Below are positions 34,875-44,506 of a DNA stretch of 64,000 nucleotides, in pieces. The number at the start of each line of letters is the position of its first letter. Position 1 is the first letter of the stretch. The notes under the pieces were generated by a model. The model saw only the letters and a list, made by a program, of their open reading frames with translations, had not been told where the DNA came from and searched no databases. The position numbers and the translations under genes are program-made. This stretch comes from Botryococcus braunii (taxonomy: Eukaryota > Chlorophyta > Trebouxiophyceae), in the NCBI GenBank assembly GCA_002005505.1, contig KV908668.1, forward strand, positions 81,208-145,207, read 5' to 3'.

Positions 34875-37012
34875 ATTCTGACTCAGAAGATGGACATTCT
34901 GATGATGTGATAACACTGAGCAAATGCCTGATGTCTCTTCTGCATTAGATATCCCAGAAATTAGCTTAGAGCTAGATCAGGGTACTACACTAGTTAGTGC
35001 TGGAGAGCAAACGGGAAAGGATCAGGACCACTTTGGTCTTGATCCTAGTGGGACTAAGCATGGTAAAAGTGCAGCCGCGGGAAGTACGGACGCTTTAGAT
35101 CCAGAACCCTGTTACACAAGTGCTGCAAGTCCGCGCCCACTTAAGGGTGTTCCACAAGCGACTATCCATGAAATGAGTGGGGGAGTGTCCCAGACCCCCA
35201 ATTAGAACCTGGAGTAGACCAGGATGTGGTCCCTAAGCCTCCAGCAGGTGGTTTCAGCAGTAAGTATCCAGTTAGGAAGAGGAAAAATACAGAAACACAT
35301 CCCTGGTGGTCTGGTGCACACACTACAGAAACCCAAACCTCTTTCCTTGGATATGTTCAAGTCCAAAAAGACACAATATATGTTGAACCTGTCACCTACT
35401 TTCAAGCTATCAACTCTCCTGAAGCTGAACAATGGTTGGATGCCATGAAAGATGAAATGCAGTCTCTCTCTGCTCTTGGCACCTGGACATATGTGGAAGT
35501 TTCAGATGCACAACGCAAAAAGGCCCTCCCTGTCAAATGGGTCTACAAAATAAAGCTCACTGAAACAGGGGAGGTGGATAGATTTAAATCAAGACTGGTA
35601 GCAAAGGGTTTCAAACAGATATATGGCATAGATTACACTGAAGTCTATGCCCCTGTGTCTAAACATACCACACTAAGGTACCTGTTGGCGAAGGCTGTGA
35701 ACAGGGACATGCATGTGCATCAGATGGATGTCAGCACAGCCTTCCTACATGGGAAATTAGCAGAGGAAATTTATGTGCAGCAACCAGAGGGTTTTCATGT
35801 AGGTGGACCCAATACTGTTTGCAAGCTGCACAAGGCCCTCTATGGGCTCAAGCAGGCGCCCAAGGCTTGGTATGACACTATCAGTCATGTCCTTGTGAGT
35901 TCAGGTTTTACTATCTCAGATGCTGATCCATCCCTATTCATCCTGAACAAGTCAGAGGGGTCTGTAGTCTATCTTCTGCTGTATGTTGATGACATACTAT
36001 TACTATCACAGAGCATGTCTGTCATAACAGAAGTCAAATCACTTTTGTCCAGTCATTTCAGCATAAAGGACTTAGGGGAGGCAAACACTTTCTAGGCATG
36101 CAAATAAAACAAGAGAGGGATGCAAATGGTTCTTTGTTGTCAATTACACTCTCAAATGAGAAATTGATCAGTGACATGCTTGAGAGTTTCGGTTTAAAAG
36201 GGGACAAGCCCAAATCTAGTCCGCTCGATAGATCAATGAAACTTAAAAAGGGAGAAGGCAAACCACTTCCCCAAAACAACAGATATAGGGAACTGGTTGG
36301 GGGTGTTCTTTACTTGTCAAACACTTCCAGACCCGACATTTCTTACTCTGCTTCTCTCCTGGCAAGATTCTCAAACTCCCCGACTACTATTCACTGGGGG
36401 GCTGGGATTCATCTGCTCCAGTATCTTTCAGGGACCAAGGAGTTAGGTCTCAAATGGGAAAGGAGCAAGGGAGGGATCATAGGATATGTTGATTCAGACT
36501 TTGCAGGGGATCTGGATGGATACAGATCCACCTCTGGTTTTATCTTCCTGTCTGATGGCACGGCTATCTCTTGGGGTAGCAAACTCCAAAAGCTGGCTGC
36601 CCTGTCAACTGTTGAGGCTGAATTCATAGCAATGAGCACTGGTGTCCAGGAGGCACTTTGGCTGTCCAAGTTGGTGCAGGATGTTGGAGAGGATCTGGGA
36701 GCTGCAGTCATACTCTCAGATAATACTGGAGCCCTGGCCAACATTAGAGGCATACCCATTTCACCCAGGACGAAGCACATTGGAGTCCGCTATCACAGAG
36801 TCAGGGGTGAAGTGGTCAAGGGGAACATTAATCCTCAATACATCCACACATCAGAAAATGTTGCTGATATGTTCACCAAAATTCTACCAAAAGCCTCATT
36901 TGTTAAGTTCAGGGAGATGGCAGGAATGAAATATATATATTTTTTTTATTGTGCTTTTGACTATCAAAGTAAATCAGACACCCTGCGCATCAACAGATAC
37001 TCCCCACCATAA
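34875..37012 (+). pseudogene. pol: B1 pol: RT and RNase H
   Basis: Final third of the B1 polyprotein. An acidic linker comes first (34924 onward: MPDVSSALDIPEI), then RT with VKWVYKIKLTETGE, YGLKQAPKAWYDT and LLYVDDILLL, then RNase H with GYVDSDFAGD, STVEAEFIAM and ADMFTKILPKASF. Frame breaks compared with B2: one base lost near 34907, one G lost in a run near 35183, one A lost near 36088. The last splits RT from RNase H at a place 20-30 bases from the different lesion of B2 and B3. The normal stop is lost in a T/A-rich change near 36930, and the frame runs on to 37012. Confidence 0.9.
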
Positions 37013-37221
37013 ACCCACCTTGAAGAAGGGGGAGGTGACACCGCACCCAATAAAAGAGAGGGGGGGTCATTTGGTGGCTGGATGTCAAGGGGTTTGTGGC
37101 TGACACGGTTTGGAGCACCGAGCCATTGCAACATCTAATAATTTACTTGATGCTCATTAGCCTTAGAAATGCTACGTGTTAATGACTTGCATAAAAGTTT
37201 CATACTTCACATGAGGGGAGG

Positions 37222-37882
37222 TGTTGGCAAAGACATCTTTTATTGGACGTATAATGTCTTAGCATAAGTTGCATGTTCGTATGAACCTTAGTTTATGGCC
37301 CTACAATAATGAACAGTTATTTTACTTTGCAATATTTGGGTTTTTCCGTAAAATCCGGAGGTTCTTAGAGATACGGATGTTTTAGGACGACAACGGATGT
37401 TTCGGACTCTTGTTAATTCGGTCGATTTCGAAGTACGAGTCGATCGGACACGTACAATAAACAATTGGCTGCAAAGTGTACTTGTTTTAAAGTACGATCG
37501 GTTATTTCAGGAATGAGTCGACGAGGCCGATCGACAAGGCGTAGAAGTATTTCTGTCCATAAGTGTCGACGGAGCTGATCGACTGGGCCGATCGACGCGG
37601 CATATAGCATTCTGGCAAGTAGTATTCTGTCAATAGGAATCTGTTTTGCACGGAACAACGATTCTAGGTGGATAAAGGGGTAGAGACAGAGTCGTATCCT
37701 CAGACATTCGATTGCTGTCTCCGGTGCCTCAAGTCGGACCTCTGTATTTCCGTTTGGCACCGTCCTTTGCCTGCATTAACTCAGCTGTCGCTTGCTATGC
37801 AGGTGTGTTTAGTTGTTTCGAGCTTTATTGTATAGTTTGATATATGTAATAGACATTCGATTGCTGTCTCCGGTGCCTCAAG
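37222..37882 (+). repeat. B1 3' LTR, first part
   Basis: 661 bp of the long-form LTR, starting TGTTGGCAAAG after the polypurine tract ATGAGGGGAGG. It is cut by Gypsy-2 after TCAAG (37878-37882) and continues at 44375-44490. Together 777 bp, the same as the 5' LTR. Confidence 0.9.
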
Positions 37883-38358
37883 TGTCGTAGAATGCACAAG
37901 TTAAGGAGAATTTCCAAGTTGTGAGAGAGAGAGAGACAAGGCCGGATGGCCGACAAGTTGGACGCTCTTTCCAATTACAAGTAACCCCCACCTCACGGAG
38001 CTTCCACTCCCTACTTGTGGTCTACTAAGCTTCCAAATTACCTGAGTGCGTGTCTTCCCGTGGCTTACGTCTCTATCCGTTCCTTCCCGTGGTTCGTGAT
38101 CGTGTGTTCACGTTCCTCCAATGGTAGCGCACTAGTCCACCAAACCTCTACAATAGTATCTAGAAAATATCCTAGAATCCTACTATGAGAGTAACGTCCA
38201 TAACTATCCAATGGAATTCGACGGCTAGGAAGCCAAGGCTAGACGCTAGGCACGTGCGTACTCGCGTTGCTCGTACGACATGTGCGCCACATGTGCGCCT
38301 AGGCTAGGGGGTAAGGGAAATGTCCAGAAATGCCGGGAAATCCCTACATTCCATCACA
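37883..38358 (-). repeat. G2 3' LTR
   Basis: 476 bp, minus strand TGTGATGGAATG to CTACGACA, apparently identical to 43894-44369. A polypurine tract (minus AAGGGGGGATGA) adjoins it at 38359-38370. Confidence 0.92.
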
Positions 38359-39327
38359 TCATCCCCCCCTTAATTCCTGCATGTCCTCATGCAGCCACAT
38401 ACACACATACAGTAGACCACAATTATAAGGGAATGGTCGTCACCGAACGGCCCATCCACCAGCGCCGTTAGACCCTTGCCGAATGGGTTACATTAGGGTC
38501 CCCGCCTCCAAGTTATTCCCCTATCATCCCAAGCAATTGACTAAAGCGTCCATTTTTTTTTTTTTTGTTTTTTTTTTTAATTTATTTATTAGGTGTGCTT
38601 TATTTTAGTCCTAAGTACAATACTGTACGATACGATACGACACGGTACTATAATTACGATAAATTACGATAAATTACGGCGAACTACGACGAACGTTCGC
38701 CTTATTCCTTTCGAACTATCCAAGTCCGCCTTTATTGACACATCCCTATTTATTATTTATTAAAGCAATACAATGCTTGTGACACAACCGATAAACAATC
38801 CGAACAAGATAAATATGACACAGGTGTAGCTCAGTCCACAATGCTTCCCTAAAGTGGCTATCCATACAACACAGTTTCTTTATGATACATTGTCCATACT
38901 GTACACATACTGTACACATAAGGTACACATATAGTACATAGAAAGAAATCCATCCCAAGATGCCAAGTAGTCCATATCCAAGGGTTCCAAGTAGCCCATA
39001 GCCAAGGGTTCCAAGTAGCCCATAGCCAAGGGTTCCAAGTCACTTCTGTACTTCAAGCCCACGTCCCAAGTGCTAGTTAAGCAGACTGCGGTTGCGCGCC
39101 ATGTGTACTTCAATTCCTATCCCTGAATGCAGAACCCCGAGTTCAATGCATCGAAGCGGTATGAGGCCTCATGCCACACATACCGAGGTAGGCAACCTAC
39201 CCCGTCCCTTGTCCCAAAGTACACAAGATATACAGTCCCTACCATAGGTCCCGTCCCATGTATTCCCAGACACCAGGTGGGAACTCCACAAGTGGAATGA
39301 GGGGGACAACCGTCCGGAGGGGCCCGT
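38359..39327 (-). other. G2 3' non-coding region with simple repeats
   Basis: No coding signal apart from the end of the chromodomain frame at its edge. It holds the polypurine tract, a T-rich tract (about 38552-38590), short ACGATAAATT and ACGATACG repeats (about 38625-38700), repeated GTACACATA blocks (about 38901-38940) and a 24-bp tandem repeat at 38977-39040. Confidence 0.6.
38977..39040. repeat. 24-bp tandem repeat, 2.7 copies
   Basis: Unit GCCAAGGGTTCCAAGTAGCC plus CATA: 38977-39000 (first base differs), 39001-39024 and 39025-39040 (partial). Inside the 3' non-coding part of G2. It gives repeated Trp-rich peptides in translation, which are not a real gene. Confidence 0.85.
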
Positions 39328-39669
39328 TCAAGGGAAGGTGTCGCGCAGCGCCACCTGGTCCCAAATGGGCGGGGCGAGCCCCTGGAGTCTATGATAGGTA
39401 TTAACCAGCCCGGGATGGGTCTCGAATGCCTCCTGAGATTCCCATGAGTCCTCTGTGGCCCCATGGCCTGCCCACTTTACAAGGTACTCGAGAAAGGGTG
39501 TGCCATCCTCAAAATGGTAGGAGAACCCATCCTTGTCGTGCAACAGCCGGTGATCGACTAGTGCATCCACTACCCACTCCAGGTGAGTGGTGCCATCCGC
39601 TTTGGTGATGACTTTTGGGGGGCAGTATCCACGCGACTGCGCCTCCTCACGTGTCCAGTATGGCTTCAA
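39328..39669 (-). pseudogene. G2 chromodomain tail of pol
   Basis: About 113 residues in a frame shifted from pol. It begins at the classic PYW junction after integrase and contains a chromodomain-like stretch: VDALVDHRLLHDKDGF, then FLEYLVKWAGHGATEDSWES and a C-terminal helix with LVNTYHRLQ. Chromodomains at the end of Ty3/gypsy integrase (chromoviruses) guide insertion to chosen chromatin. One extra A in a run of four near 39686 separates it from pol. Such homopolymer changes can be real or sequencing errors. The aromatic cage is only partly recognisable (W in VKWAG and SWES). Confidence 0.75.
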
Positions 39670-42600
39670 ATAGCAGACATTTTATGCGGGGGTGGATGTC
39701 CAGCCGGTCCGGAAGATCCAGTGTGACGAAGTTAACGTTGTCGGGCGTGACCGCCATGACCCTGAAGGGTCCCACGTGCCTGGGTTGCAGCTTGCTGAAT
39801 CTGTTTGAAGTTAGCGTGGGGGCCGCACGGGTTGAAAGGAGGACATAGTCCCCTTCCTGGTAGATGGCCTCCCTCCTATGCCGGTTGGCATAGGCCGTCT
39901 GACGGTCTTGAGCTGCACGCAAACACTTCCTTGCAAGGGTGATTTTGTCTTGCATTTTTCTCATGAAGAGATCAGCCCTATCCACCTTAGTGCCCTCCAT
40001 GTGTCCCACCGCAAACGGTATATTTGGATCTTGCCCATATGTTAACCTGAAGGGTGTGGAGTTTAGGGAAGTTTGCCAAGAGTTGTTGTAGGCAAATTCC
40101 GCCACTGAAAGGTAATCCTCCCACTCCCTTGGGTTATCCTTGACATAGTGTTTCAAAAAATCTTCCAAGATCCTATTCACCCGTTCCGTTTGACCATCTG
40201 ACTGAGGATGATATGCCGTAGTTCGAGCCGGCTTGCACCCCGTCAGACTTAGAAGTGTGTTCATGAAATTATTCACAAACCGAGGATCTCGGTCCGAAAC
40301 AATTTCTTCAGGGAAACCGTGATACTTCCATACTTTATCCCTCATCAGAACAGCAACTTCATAAGCATCTGCATTGGTAGTGGTAGGGGCAAAGTGGGCA
40401 CATTTGCTCAACCTGTCAACCACTACCCATATTGCGTTATGCCCGTGTTTGCTTTTAGGCAGTCCCGTGATGAAATCCATTGAGATGCTTTGCCATTTCC
40501 TTGTGGGGATTTGTAAAGGGTGTAAGAGTCCTGCGGGTAACTGGTTTGAGGCCTTCACCCGCTGGCATGAATCACAATACTTCACATACTCCCGCACATC
40601 CTCCGCCATTCCCGGCCACCACCAGTCCCGCTTCACTAGATCATACATCTTCGCAAAGCCTGGATGACCAACAGAAGGAGGTTCATGCAAAGCTTTCAAT
40701 ATGTCCTGCCGCAGATTCCTAGCAACTGGACCTTCCTTATCCCGGACTTCATAAAATGCAGGCACATATTTTCTTCCCTCCCTTCCAAATTCCCAAACCC
40801 CGTCCGTAAAGTGAACTTTTCTCCTATTTGCCCTTGTTCCCAACCACGAATCATGTGCGTAAGCACCCTTCAACAATTCCAAGAAGGTGTCACACCCGTC
40901 AGACCCGAGGGTGATGGAGCCCGAGCGGGCCCTCCCGTCCCCATCCATCGAGGTTGCATTGGTCCCCTTCCCGGGGTTGGGCTCCGTGGAGACGTTGCGC
41001 TGCTGTTGTCCCTGGAGCTGTCCCTGGAGGACTGGGTTCCTGGACAACGCATCCGCAACGTTAGTCTTTCCAGGCTCCCAAACCCAAAGAATGTTGAACT
41101 CCTGCAACTTCTCAGCCCACCGTGCCCTCCGAGGGCTTAAACCAACCTGTTGCTGAAGAAAAGTGTTACACTTATGGTCTGTGGTGACAGTGACTTGTTT
41201 CCCTAGGACATAACATCTCCATTCCGTCAAGGCATACACTACAGCAAGTAACTCCCTCTCAGTTGCAGAATAGTTCCTTTCTGCACTATTGAGCTTCTTA
41301 CTGTAATAAGCAATGACTCGACCTTCCTGCAATAGTACAGCGCCAACCCCAAAATCACTCGCATCACAAATTACCTGGAAGGGTTTACGAAGGTCTGGCA
41401 GTGATAGTATGGGTGCCTGTATTAATGCATCCTTGAGAGCCGCAAGGGCCTCATCTTGCTCCTTTCCCCAAGTCCAAGAACTTTTGCTACTGGACAGTTT
41501 AGTCAAAGGTGCAGCAAGTGAGCTGAACCCCTGAATAAATTTTCGAAAATAATTTGCAAGCCCCAAAAATCTACGCACGTCGGTGACGTTTTGGGGTGTG
41601 GGCCAATCCTTGACTACCTCCACCTTTTGGGGGTCCACTTTCAGTCCATCCTTGCCAATGATATGCCCGAGGTATTTGAGTTCTGAGCATAAGAATTCAC
41701 ATTTGGCAAGTTTTGCAAACAATTCCTTTTCCCGAAGGCGTTGGAACACCTTCCGAAGATGAGCATAATGCTCCTCTTCATCCCGACTGAAAATTAGAAC
41801 ATCGTCAAGGTACACTACCACAAACCCTTCCCTTATGAAATCATGAAAGATTTCATTCATTAGGCGTTGAAAGGTAGCGGGGGCGTTGGTGAGTCCAAAA
41901 GGAAGCACTAAGAACTCATACAGCCCAAAGGGTGTACGAAACGCTGTTTTAGGAATGTCTTCCTCCTTTAGCCTTACTTGATGATAACCACTGAGGAGGT
42001 CCAGACTTGAGAAAATCTTAGCACCTTTAAGTTTATCAAGCAAGTCGTCTATGCGAGGGAGAGGGTACCTATCATGAATGGTGATTTTATTTAATGCCCT
42101 GTAGTCTATAACCATTCGGTATGTGCCCTCCTTCTTCCTCACGAACAAGACCGGTGAAGCATATGGTGAACATGAGGGGCGTATGTGTCCCTTAGAAAGT
42201 AGTTCATCCACAGTTCGCTCACATTCCTCAGTTTCTTCCACGGACAAGCGGTAAGCAGGACGGTTTGGAGGAGTTATTCCTTCCTGCACATTAATAGTGT
42301 GATAGACTTGTCGGTGTGGGGGTAGTCCTGGTAGCCCATTTGGAAAAATGTCCTTGTACTCCCGGAGCAAGTGTGCTAGCCGCTCAGGCTTTTTAGCACA
42401 AATTTCCTCTAGAGGGTCCGAAGGCTTACCCGTGGTGACCTCGGATTCTCCCTCTTCCTCTTCCTTTTCCTCTTCCCTTTCCTCTTCCTCTTCCACTTCC
42501 TTCTCCACTTCTAGGCAACTCTCCATATCCGGGGCCGTGCCCGAGGTATCCCCCGGCGCAGAGTTGTGTAAGGAAGTCCCGGATGACTCCGTCGAGGGGT

Positions 42601-42712
42601 CGTCCATATCCACCAAAGGTGGCATCTCTTCCTTGCAGTGGTGCTGCCACTGGTTGATTGTTTCCTTGCCTCGGATAGAATCCAGGCTGAAAATTTGATG
42701 GGGTGTGCCCAC
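39647..42712 (-). CDS. pol: G2 pol: RT, RNase H, integrase; no protease
   Basis: 1021 codons without a stop. The first ~150 residues are Ser/Asp/Glu-rich with no protease, ending NGLPGLPPHRQVYHTINV as in G1. Then RT ([32 protein letters not shown], catalytic VVYLDDVLIF about residue 302), RNase H (VICDASDFGVGAVLL, TTDHKCN), integrase zinc domain (VGHPGFAKMY...YCDSCQRVKA) and an integrase core with all three acidic residues (SMDFITGLPK about 744, SDRDPRF about 809, GQTERVNR about 844), then the C-terminal barrel. It overlaps gag by 287 bp in the +1 frame, so it is expressed by frameshift or other recoding. The true first residue is uncertain. Missing PR makes the element dependent on another source. 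Confidence 0.9.
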   Translation of the reverse strand: MGTPHQIFSLDSIRGKETINQWQHHCKEEMPPLVDMDDPSTESSGTSLHNSAPGDTSGTAPDMESCLEVEKEVEEEEEREEEKEEEEGESEVTTGKPSDPLEEICAKKPERLAHLLREYKDIFPNGLPGLPPHRQVYHTINVQEGITPPNRPAYRLSVEETEECERTVDELLSKGHIRPSCSPYASPVLFVRKKEGTYRMVIDYRALNKITIHDRYPLPRIDDLLDKLKGAKIFSSLDLLSGYHQVRLKEEDIPKTAFRTPFGLYEFLVLPFGLTNAPATFQRLMNEIFHDFIREGFVVVYLDDVLIFSRDEEEHYAHLRKVFQRLREKELFAKLAKCEFLCSELKYLGHIIGKDGLKVDPQKVEVVKDWPTPQNVTDVRRFLGLANYFRKFIQGFSSLAAPLTKLSSSKSSWTWGKEQDEALAALKDALIQAPILSLPDLRKPFQVICDASDFGVGAVLLQEGRVIAYYSKKLNSAERNYSATERELLAVVYALTEWRCYVLGKQVTVTTDHKCNTFLQQQVGLSPRRARWAEKLQEFNILWVWEPGKTNVADALSRNPVLQGQLQGQQQRNVSTEPNPGKGTNATSMDGDGRARSGSITLGSDGCDTFLELLKGAYAHDSWLGTRANRRKVHFTDGVWEFGREGRKYVPAFYEVRDKEGPVARNLRQDILKALHEPPSVGHPGFAKMYDLVKRDWWWPGMAEDVREYVKYCDSCQRVKASNQLPAGLLHPLQIPTRKWQSISMDFITGLPKSKHGHNAIWVVVDRLSKCAHFAPTTTNADAYEVAVLMRDKVWKYHGFPEEIVSDRDPRFVNNFMNTLLSLTGCKPARTTAYHPQSDGQTERVNRILEDFLKHYVKDNPREWEDYLSVAEFAYNNSWQTSLNSTPFRLTYGQDPNIPFAVGHMEGTKVDRADLFMRKMQDKITLARKCLRAAQDRQTAYANRHRREAIYQEGDYVLLSTRAAPTLTSNRFSKLQPRHVGPFRVMAVTPDNVNFVTLDLPDRLDIHPRIKCLLFEAILDT

Positions 42713-43775
42713 TAGCTTGAGCTTTGGCAGCTAGATATTGCTTTTTAGCAACACACTGCCATGACTCGTGGCCTAGTTTATGACAAAAATAGCATTCCCT
42801 ATCCTTTGGAATAGAGGTTCTAGAATCAATTTTTCTCCCGGACCCAAAAGGGGGTGCTCCCACCAAACCCAAGGAAGGTGGTGCAGGGGGCTGTTGTTCC
42901 ACCACTCCTGCTGCCACTTGAGGTGTCTGGGTGTAGACCCTCTTCCTCTTGGGTCCCTGTGCATCCACATATGTGCTTTTGAGACTTGCCTCATATTTAA
43001 CAACATAAGTGCAAATGTCTTCCAGATCAGTGAAAGGACTGCCTGTTGCAGGGTTCACAGTGCATGCAAGTTTGAGAGGAGTATTAAGACCCTTGGTAAA
43101 AAGATGTAACTGGTCTTGCATGGCTATTTGATAGTCAACCTCTACATCTGCTAAGAGAGACATAAATCTTTCAATATATCTCTCGACAGTCTCATTTCCT
43201 TGAAAGACTTTGTCTAATTTTGCCCTGGCAATGGCCACTGTGTCTGTGGAATCATATCTTTTAACCATAAAAGTTTTAAAATCCTTCCATTCCAATGTAT
43301 GCTCATGTATCCCTTCCTTTTCTAGTTTCCTTACATGTGTGTCCCAAACTTTTGTGGGTCTTTCTTCCATCAATTGCACTCCCAAGGCCACCCACTTTCC
43401 TGCAGGCACATTGGTTAGTTTTGCATAGCCTTCCAACTTCCTTGCAAAATAGCAAAAAGATCCCCTCTTTCCCGAAAACAAAGAAGGAGGAGTTGCTCTT
43501 ACTTGTCCACTAGGGCGAGGAGTCTCCTCCACCCCATCCCCTCCAACTTGCCTTTCGGCAAGAAGCTTTTCCTTAAATTCCAAAAATAACTGCTCCTTTA
43601 TTTTATTGGTCAACTTGATCTTCTTTGTCTTTGGTGTGGACGGAGCGGGCGACGGATCGCGAGATGCCCCCTCCATCAAGTCCTCTACCAGCTCCCCTGA
43701 GCTTTCCAACGCTTCCAAAAATTCTCTTTCTTCCGAAGAAAGGTTTTTAAACTTCCCAGAAGAGGGCGGTGACAT
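42426..43775 (-). CDS. gag: G2 gag
   Basis: 449 codons from an ATG at 43775 (MSPPSSGKFKNLSSEEREF). An N-terminal charged region, then the retrotrans_gag core (KWVALGVQLMEERPTKVW, LEWKDFKTFMVKRYDSTD, VERYIERFMSLLADVE), a zinc knuckle CYFCHKLGHESWQC, and a long Gly/Arg-rich tail ending GRGRGRIRGHHG. The tail is encoded by a GGAAGA-type purine tract that, read in the pol frame, gives a Glu-rich run. Homologous to G1 gag throughout. RG-rich tails often bind RNA, which would suit packaging (inference). Confidence 0.92.
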   Translation of the reverse strand: MSPPSSGKFKNLSSEEREFLEALESSGELVEDLMEGASRDPSPAPSTPKTKKIKLTNKIKEQLFLEFKEKLLAERQVGGDGVEETPRPSGQVRATPPSLFSGKRGSFCYFARKLEGYAKLTNVPAGKWVALGVQLMEERPTKVWDTHVRKLEKEGIHEHTLEWKDFKTFMVKRYDSTDTVAIARAKLDKVFQGNETVERYIERFMSLLADVEVDYQIAMQDQLHLFTKGLNTPLKLACTVNPATGSPFTDLEDICTYVVKYEASLKSTYVDAQGPKRKRVYTQTPQVAAGVVEQQPPAPPSLGLVGAPPFGSGRKIDSRTSIPKDRECYFCHKLGHESWQCVAKKQYLAAKAQASGHTPSNFQPGFYPRQGNNQPVAAPLQGRDATFGGYGRPLDGVIRDFLTQLCAGGYLGHGPGYGELPRSGEGSGRGRGKGRGKGRGRGRIRGHHG

Positions 43776-43879
43776 CTACGGCCCACATATGAGAGTTAGG
43801 ACCTTCCATCGAACGATCTCCCTCCTACGACTTTCCTCCTTCCACCACGCGAAAGACTTGCAGAGAACAATTCGGCATC

Positions 43880-43891
43880 TCGCCGATACCA
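43880..43891 (-). promoter_or_regulatory. G2 primer-binding site
   Basis: Minus TGGTATCGGCGA, two bases from the LTR. Identical to the sites of G1 and the Copia-B copies. Confidence 0.85.
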
Positions 43892-43893
43892 GA

Positions 43894-44369
43894 TGTCGTA
43901 GAATGCACAAGTTAAGGAGAATTTCCAAGTTGTGAGAGAGAGAGAGACAAGGCCGGATGGCCGACAAGTTGGACGCTCTTTCCAATTACAAGTAACCCCC
44001 ACCTCACGGAGCTTCCACTCCCTACTTGTGGTCTACTAAGCTTCCAAATTACCTGAGTGCGTGTCTTCCCGTGGCTTACGTCTCTATCCGTTCCTTCCCG
44101 TGGTTCGTGATCGTGTGTTCACGTTCCTCCAATGGTAGCGCACTAGTCCACCAAACCTCTACAATAGTATCTAGAAAATATCCTAGAATCCTACTATGAG
44201 AGTAACGTCCATAACTATCCAATGGAATTCGACGGCTAGGAAGCCAAGGCTAGACGCTAGGCACGTGCGTACTCGCGTTGCTCGTACGACATGTGCGCCA
44301 CATGTGCGCCTAGGCTAGGGGGTAAGGGAAATGTCCAGAAATGCCGGGAAATCCCTACATTCCATCACA
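43894..44369 (-). repeat. G2 5' LTR
   Basis: 476 bp, apparently identical to 37883-38358, followed by TCAAG and the rest of the B1 LTR. Confidence 0.92.
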
Positions 44370-44374
44370 TCAAG

Positions 44375-44490
44375 TCGGACCTCTGTATTTCCGTTTGGCA
44401 CCGTCCTTTGCCTGCATTAACTCAGCTGTCGCTTGCTATGCAGGAATCCTGAAACTGTTTTTGATCAAATTGACATCAAATAATCGAATA
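44375..44490 (+). repeat. B1 3' LTR, last part
   Basis: 116 bp completing the LTR cut by Gypsy-2. It ends CGAATA at 44490. What follows is TACGTA and an inverted Copia-B LTR end, not A1 sequence. Confidence 0.88.
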
Positions 44491-44506
44491 TACGTATATT
44501 CGATTA
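44481..44506. other. 26-bp perfect palindrome at an inverted LTR-LTR junction
   Basis: The end of the B1 LTR (TAATCGAATA), TACGTA, and the end of an oppositely oriented Copia-B LTR (TATTCGATTA) form a perfect palindrome. Neither side shows the target duplication expected for a clean insertion. Confidence 0.85.

Larger units (their letters stand above)
37883..44369 (-). mobile_element. Ty3/gypsy element Gypsy-2 (G2), chromodomain type
   Basis: 6487 bp with 476-bp LTRs that look identical by eye, in the 3' LTR of B1, with 5-bp duplication TCAAG (37878-37882 and 44370-44374). LTR termini are TG...CA. The minus-strand order is LTR, PBS, gag, RT, RNase H, integrase, chromodomain, LTR. No retropepsin motif is present between gag and RT. 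Pol is otherwise open for 1021 codons. A one-base lesion splits off the chromodomain. Confidence 0.93.
10390..44490 (+). mobile_element. Ty1/copia element Copia-B copy B1, interrupted three times
   Basis: A plus-strand Copia-B element. Its parts are 10390-13080, 20203-21809, 34875-37882 and 44375-44490. Removing B2, A2/A3 and G2, each with its own 5-bp target duplication, makes it colinear with B2. Both LTRs are 777 bp once G2 is removed. It entered A1 after TGATGTCACCA, but the base pairs after its right end (TACGTA) do not repeat the left flank (CACCA), so the right boundary is rearranged. The coding region has a stop and at least three frameshifts. Confidence 0.88.

Noticed and set aside
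38858..39113. Trp-rich repeated peptide (WNPWLWAT)
   Set aside because: Product of a 24-bp tandem repeat in G2's 3' non-coding part; not a gene.
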